From Oligoflexales bacterium (GTDB taxonomy: Bacteria > Bdellovibrionota > Oligoflexia > Oligoflexales > Oligoflexaceae): a stretch of 9,321 bases of DNA. Position numbers and translations under genes: made by a program. Of this stretch, positions 6,506 to 9,321 are shown in pieces. The notes below the pieces were generated by a model that was not told where the DNA came from, did no database searches, and saw only the letters and a list, made by a program, of their open reading frames with translations. The stretch's first letter is position 1, and every line of letters starts with the position of its first letter. The stretch spans positions 1 through 9,321 of the forward strand of contig JADFZC010000080.1 of NCBI GenBank assembly GCA_015232735.1, in the 5' to 3' direction.

Positions 6506-6537
6506 ACTGGCAGCAATCGGTACCAGAGGCTCATCCG

Positions 6538-8721
6538 TCAAAAACCAATCCTTCCCCCCCTCTGATCACGCTTGTAACGCTGCTCATCCTCAAGACCGGC
6601 AATTAAAAGATCAACAGTGATATCTTCATCGGAAAGTGATCCATACTTTTGCTTCACGACCTTGAAATCTCCGGGAGCCATCGCGTTCAGACAGTGCAAT
6701 CTCCGCAATTGCTTTTCGTCAAGAGGCGAACGATCAAGAATCGAAGAGAAATAGCGTTTGAAGAAAAACTCCACTCCCTTTGGAGTCAGCCAACCAAAGG
6801 CGATTTTCAACGAAAACCGGCGGATGGCGGCGCTGTCAAATTTGTCCATGAAGTTTGTAGCGCAAATTAGAACACCCTTGAAGTTTTCCATTTGGCAAAG
6901 AAACTCGTTGACCTGGCTAATCTCCCAAGAGCGATAGGCTCCTTCCCTGGCAAAGAGAAAGGTGTCGGCTTCATCTATAAAGAGAATTGCCTTATCCCTT
7001 TCTGCCTCTTCAAACGCAGCCGCAATGTTTTTTTCACATTCGCCAATATAACAGCTCTGCAAATCGGAAGCGGTCTTAATGATCAAGGGTCTGTTCAATG
7101 TCTGTGCCATATGGCGGACAAATTGGGTCTTGCCACTGCCTGGAGGACCGTTGAGAAGAAGGTTCATGTTCGGTATCTCGAGGGATTTCTCCGTATCGTC
7201 AAGCCTCATAAAAAATGAGCCCACCATCGCGATAGCCTTCTCAAGATCGAAATTGGCATTAAGGCCCTCGAACGAGTATTCGCTGCAAACAGAACGCCAC
7301 TGGCTTTTTTTAGGCTCTCTGCCAATGCGGATAAGCTGGCTTTCAATGTGCCGTTCGAGAATCCGGCTCATCGGCGCGTCGCCGGCGGGAAATTTCGCAG
7401 CCTGCATCAGGCATTCGCGGATCTGTGCGGGCTCCAGTGCGTATCTCGTGGCATACTCGGCGACTTTCTCTTCCGAAAGGCCCGTTTTGACATCCGGATA
7501 TTCATCGAGAATGGCTTTCCAGATTGTCATCCGGTCCTTATTCGAGTAGCGCTTGAAACTGATCGAATAGGAGAAACGCCTCAGTGTCTCCGGTTCGGCC
7601 CCGGAGAGGGTGTTCGTCACCCAGAAGACTTTGGCTTCGGGATTTTCGAGAGCTTTGTTGAGCCACCCCTTGTCGCTGCGTTCGCCGAAGATCGACCAGG
7701 AATAACGCGTGCACAGCAGCCTGTCAGCTTCATCGACCAGTATCAGGCGCCGATCGCTGTTTTTTGCATACTTGATGGCGCACATGAGATCACGAATACG
7801 GTCTTTCTGGCTTCCGTCCTCGTTGTTCCTGATGGAAAAGATTTCATATCCAAGCTCCTGCGACAGACGCTTGACCATCGAGGTCTTTCCGGTCCCCGGT
7901 GCCCCATGCAGAAGAATGTTGCACCCTATGGGATGAGTCATAATCGATTTTACAATCTGCCAGTCGGTCTTGCTGACACAAAGCGGACGCGGTACTTCGC
8001 TGCTTAGATCGATCCTGTCAAACAACTCCTCGGAAAAATTTCTGGCGGCATTGATGCCGCTCAAATAACGTTCCACAGCCGGCGCAATATCAGGGCGGGC
8101 CGATGTGCTGCTGCTGCTAAAAATGATGATGTTGAGTTTGCGCAGCGAACCCTGCTTGCCGGCTATTTCCATTGCACGCTGCCGGCTTACACCTAAAAAC
8201 ATCGGCAACGACTCGAGGAAGTAGCGCTCTTCCCAAATTTCATCATCGTTCAGACAGCGGGCGAAGACGCCATATCTCTCGCCTGCTGTATAGATGAGAA
8301 TTATGGTTTCGATCTCGTCAGTTTCGAGATTCAGGGAGTTTTTCAAATCATCGAGACGCCGGGAAAGATCGCCGTACTCGGAATCGGCTATCCTTGCCTG
8401 AGTCGTCTCAAATGCCAAGGCAAAGAGTTTTCCAATCTTATGACAGTTCTTCCGTAGAAAACTGGTTAAACGCGTTGATATTCGACCATCTTCAGCGCCA
8501 TAATTGAAAAATTCATCGATACCCTCCACAAGACGCTCTTCGTCACCTGCGAGGCGCAAAAGCCGCTTCTTGAAAGCTGCTTCCTCCTTGCCATCCATGT
8601 AAGAGACAACCGTCCTTAGAATGTTGTCTACATCTATTTTCGTCTTGAGCAATGTCGGACAGTCCCGCAGCAGATTTCTTGCAAACACGATGGACCGATA
8701 TTCAAAAAAAGCTTTTTCCAT
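6538..8721 (-). CDS. Tandem-AAA+ ATPase, 727 residues
   Basis: A cytosolic protein with two complete AAA+ modules after an N-terminal region (about 1-240) that I do not recognise. Module 1: Walker A GAPGTGKT (273-280), Walker B LILVDEAD (326-333), sensor-1 Asn370, arginines 381-382 in RRFSYSISF. Module 2: Walker A GPPGSGKT (525-532), Walker B ILFIDEAD (579-586), sensor-1 Asn623 (ATN), arginines 634-635 in RRFSLKIAF. Catalytic residues are present in both, so both should hydrolyse ATP; tandem modules of this type usually form rings that remodel or unfold proteins. There is no visible protease, zinc or membrane domain, so the substrate is unknown. The start is supported by GAGGA 6 nt before the ATG (8728-8732 on the minus strand). 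The gene is divergent from an HTH regulator across 257 bp holding two palindromes, and is distinctly richer in G+C than the AIPR gene, pointing to a different origin. Confidence 0.9.
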   Translation of the reverse strand: MEKAFFEYRSIVFARNLLRDCPTLLKTKIDVDNILRTVVSYMDGKEEAAFKKRLLRLAGDEERLVEGIDEFFNYGAEDGRISTRLTSFLRKNCHKIGKLFALAFETTQARIADSEYGDLSRRLDDLKNSLNLETDEIETIILIYTAGERYGVFARCLNDDEIWEERYFLESLPMFLGVSRQRAMEIAGKQGSLRKLNIIIFSSSSTSARPDIAPAVERYLSGINAARNFSEELFDRIDLSSEVPRPLCVSKTDWQIVKSIMTHPIGCNILLHGAPGTGKTSMVKRLSQELGYEIFSIRNNEDGSQKDRIRDLMCAIKYAKNSDRRLILVDEADRLLCTRYSWSIFGERSDKGWLNKALENPEAKVFWVTNTLSGAEPETLRRFSYSISFKRYSNKDRMTIWKAILDEYPDVKTGLSEEKVAEYATRYALEPAQIRECLMQAAKFPAGDAPMSRILERHIESQLIRIGREPKKSQWRSVCSEYSFEGLNANFDLEKAIAMVGSFFMRLDDTEKSLEIPNMNLLLNGPPGSGKTQFVRHMAQTLNRPLIIKTASDLQSCYIGECEKNIAAAFEEAERDKAILFIDEADTFLFAREGAYRSWEISQVNEFLCQMENFKGVLICATNFMDKFDSAAIRRFSLKIAFGWLTPKGVEFFFKRYFSSILDRSPLDEKQLRRLHCLNAMAPGDFKVVKQKYGSLSDEDITVDLLIAGLEDEQRYKRDQRGGRIGF

Positions 8722-8787
8722 AATAATTCCTCAATTTGTGTGTAGCTTTAACCTTACAATTGTGGAGTTCCTCTATGAACGAGTGTG

Positions 8788-8800
8788 GACAAAATTTGTC
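8788..8800. promoter_or_regulatory. Palindrome GACAA-AAT-TTGTC, candidate operator
   Basis: Perfect arms around a 3-nt centre, located 67-79 bp upstream of the AAA+ start. Same consensus as 964-978 and 8879-8893. Likely a dimer-binding site for a regulator, plausibly the adjacent HTH protein. Confidence 0.5.
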
Positions 8801-8878
8801 ATCAGGATTGTCCGATTTGCTGTAACCAGAAGGGTTGTGTATTTATTTATGTAATAATACAGTATGTTACGACATTTA

Positions 8879-8893
8879 TGACAATTTTTGTCA
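8879..8893. promoter_or_regulatory. Palindrome TGACAA-TTT-TTGTCA, candidate operator
   Basis: Perfect 6-bp arms around TTT, about 86 bp upstream of the HTH gene start. Its 13-bp core is identical to that at 965-977. The position fits autoregulation of the HTH gene. Confidence 0.55.
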
Positions 8894-8978
8894 AGAAGTG
8901 CCGATAATCTCCTCGACTCTGTCGTCATGACGCTCGTTTACTGTCATCGGCGTAGGCAAACAAACAGGAGCAGGAGAA

Positions 8979-9321
8979 ATGTCGAAGACAAAAAAAGAAA
9001 AGAAGACTCTTCCAAAAATCAAAAAAAAGAGTTCCATCGAAGATGCCAAGACCATAAGGATTCTTGATCTTTTAAATATGGTTATAAATTCCAAGGGGCC
9101 GATTCCGTGCAAAACCTTCGAGGATCCAAAGTGGGGATGCGACAGGACCGTCAAAAGGCATTTTGAAGAGTTGAACCATTGGTGGGAACTTAACAAGGGC
9201 GGCCCTCTATTCGAAATCGTCGACAGTGACGGGAATCCTGCAGCGCATGGCGATCTTTTCATAAAAAAAATTGGAGGGAAACTGGAGCTGGATCGAAAGG
9301 TCGAGACACTCGCGATCCTGC
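8979..9321 (+). CDS. N-terminal part of a winged-HTH (probably WYL-type) regulator, cut by window end
   Basis: The frame from ATG 8979 has no stop and runs off the window after 114 codons. The start is well supported: AGGAG (8966-8970) lies 8 nt upstream, with a second GGAG at 8973, and an in-frame stop at 8928-8930 excludes longer starts of note. A lysine-rich N-terminus (1-18) precedes a winged helix-turn-helix: helix TIRILDLLNMVIN (about 25-37), recognition helix CDRTVKRHFEELNHWW (54-69), then a probable wing. The order and the following KLELDRKVETLAIL resemble regulators that carry a C-terminal WYL ligand-sensing domain, but that domain lies outside the window, so the WYL label is inferred. 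It is divergent from the AAA+ gene and likely controls it and itself through the palindromes between them. WYL regulators (CapW, BrxR) commonly control phage-defence genes. Confidence 0.7.
   Translation, partial: MSKTKKEKKTLPKIKKKSSIEDAKTIRILDLLNMVINSKGPIPCKTFEDPKWGCDRTVKRHFEELNHWWELNKGGPLFEIVDSDGNPAAHGDLFIKKIGGKLELDRKVETLAIL

Larger units (their letters stand above)
5873..6537. other. 665-bp intergenic stretch, no convincing gene
   Basis: AT-rich and full of stop codons in all frames. Two protein-like scraps on the + strand stand out: 5966-6040 (24 codons) and about 6169-6255 (reading ENLIPYHLSIHARNLENF), in different frames. They may be remnants of a decayed gene. Small inverted repeats occur at 6310-6322, 6327-6357 and 6490-6505. 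No RNA gene or phage att pair was recognised. Confidence 0.5.
8722..8978. promoter_or_regulatory. Divergent promoter region of AAA+ and HTH genes
   Basis: These 257 bp must hold both promoters. They contain two related palindromes (8788-8800 and 8879-8893) and an extra half-site TTGTCC at 8808-8813. For the HTH gene, a weak TTGCTG (8817-8822) with TATTTA (8840-8845) at 17-nt spacing is the best -35/-10 pair I see. For the AAA+ gene, TTCATA and TAAGGT at 17 nt on the minus strand are weaker still. The palindromes flank the first pair, as expected for repressor operators. Confidence 0.5.

Noticed and set aside
7079..8007. Several + strand open frames of 75-219 residues inside the AAA+ gene
   Set aside because: They mirror the G+C-rich codons of the AAA+ gene on the other strand, whose Walker and sensor motifs are unambiguous.
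8891..9262. 123-residue open frame on the minus strand
   Set aside because: It lies antisense to the HTH regulator gene, which has a good ribosome-binding site and a recognisable DNA-binding domain.

Overview
The window is bacterial DNA: compact genes, Shine-Dalgarno sites, a DnaB helicase and DnaA-type AAA+ folds. I cannot name the organism. Base composition is mosaic. The left and central genes are AT-rich, most strongly the AIPR gene, while the large AAA+ gene on the right is clearly richer in G+C. There is no rRNA, tRNA, integrase, transposase or CRISPR array. The gene mix looks like an accessory region, such as the replication and defence part of a plasmid, prophage or integrative element. 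That reading is inference.

Left part, + strand (1-3693): an unrecognised 308-residue protein is followed by about 450 bp without a clear gene. That gap holds a decayed or recoded reading frame and a near-perfect palindrome. Next comes a DnaB-family replicative helicase (start reassigned to 1377), then a short gene (start reassigned to 2845) for a DnaA domain III-like AAA+ protein. The latter has no DNA-binding domain IV, a Lys-to-Glu change in Walker A, no box VII arginines, and a Cys/His cluster at its N-terminus. DnaB plus a DnaA-like partner reads as a replication-initiation or helicase-loading pair.

Middle (3694-6537): a convergent intergenic stretch with AT-rich hairpins, then a minus-strand AIPR-family (abortive infection) protein with an N-terminal PD-(D/E)XK-like motif. 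About 660 bp with no convincing gene follow; they hold possible gene scraps and small inverted repeats.

Right part (6538-9321): a minus-strand 727-residue protein with two complete AAA+ ATPase modules. Transcribed divergently from it is a winged-HTH regulator, cut off by the window end, whose layout resembles WYL-type regulators. The 257-bp divergent region carries two palindromes of the form GACAA-N3-TTGTC. A third copy lies at 964-978, upstream of the dnaB gene, and none were found elsewhere in the window. The simplest hypothesis is that the HTH regulator binds these sites, controls its own promoter and the AAA+ gene, and may also control the left module. AIPR, an AAA+ ATPase and an HTH/WYL-like regulator together suggest a defence island, but the parts have not been shown to form one system.
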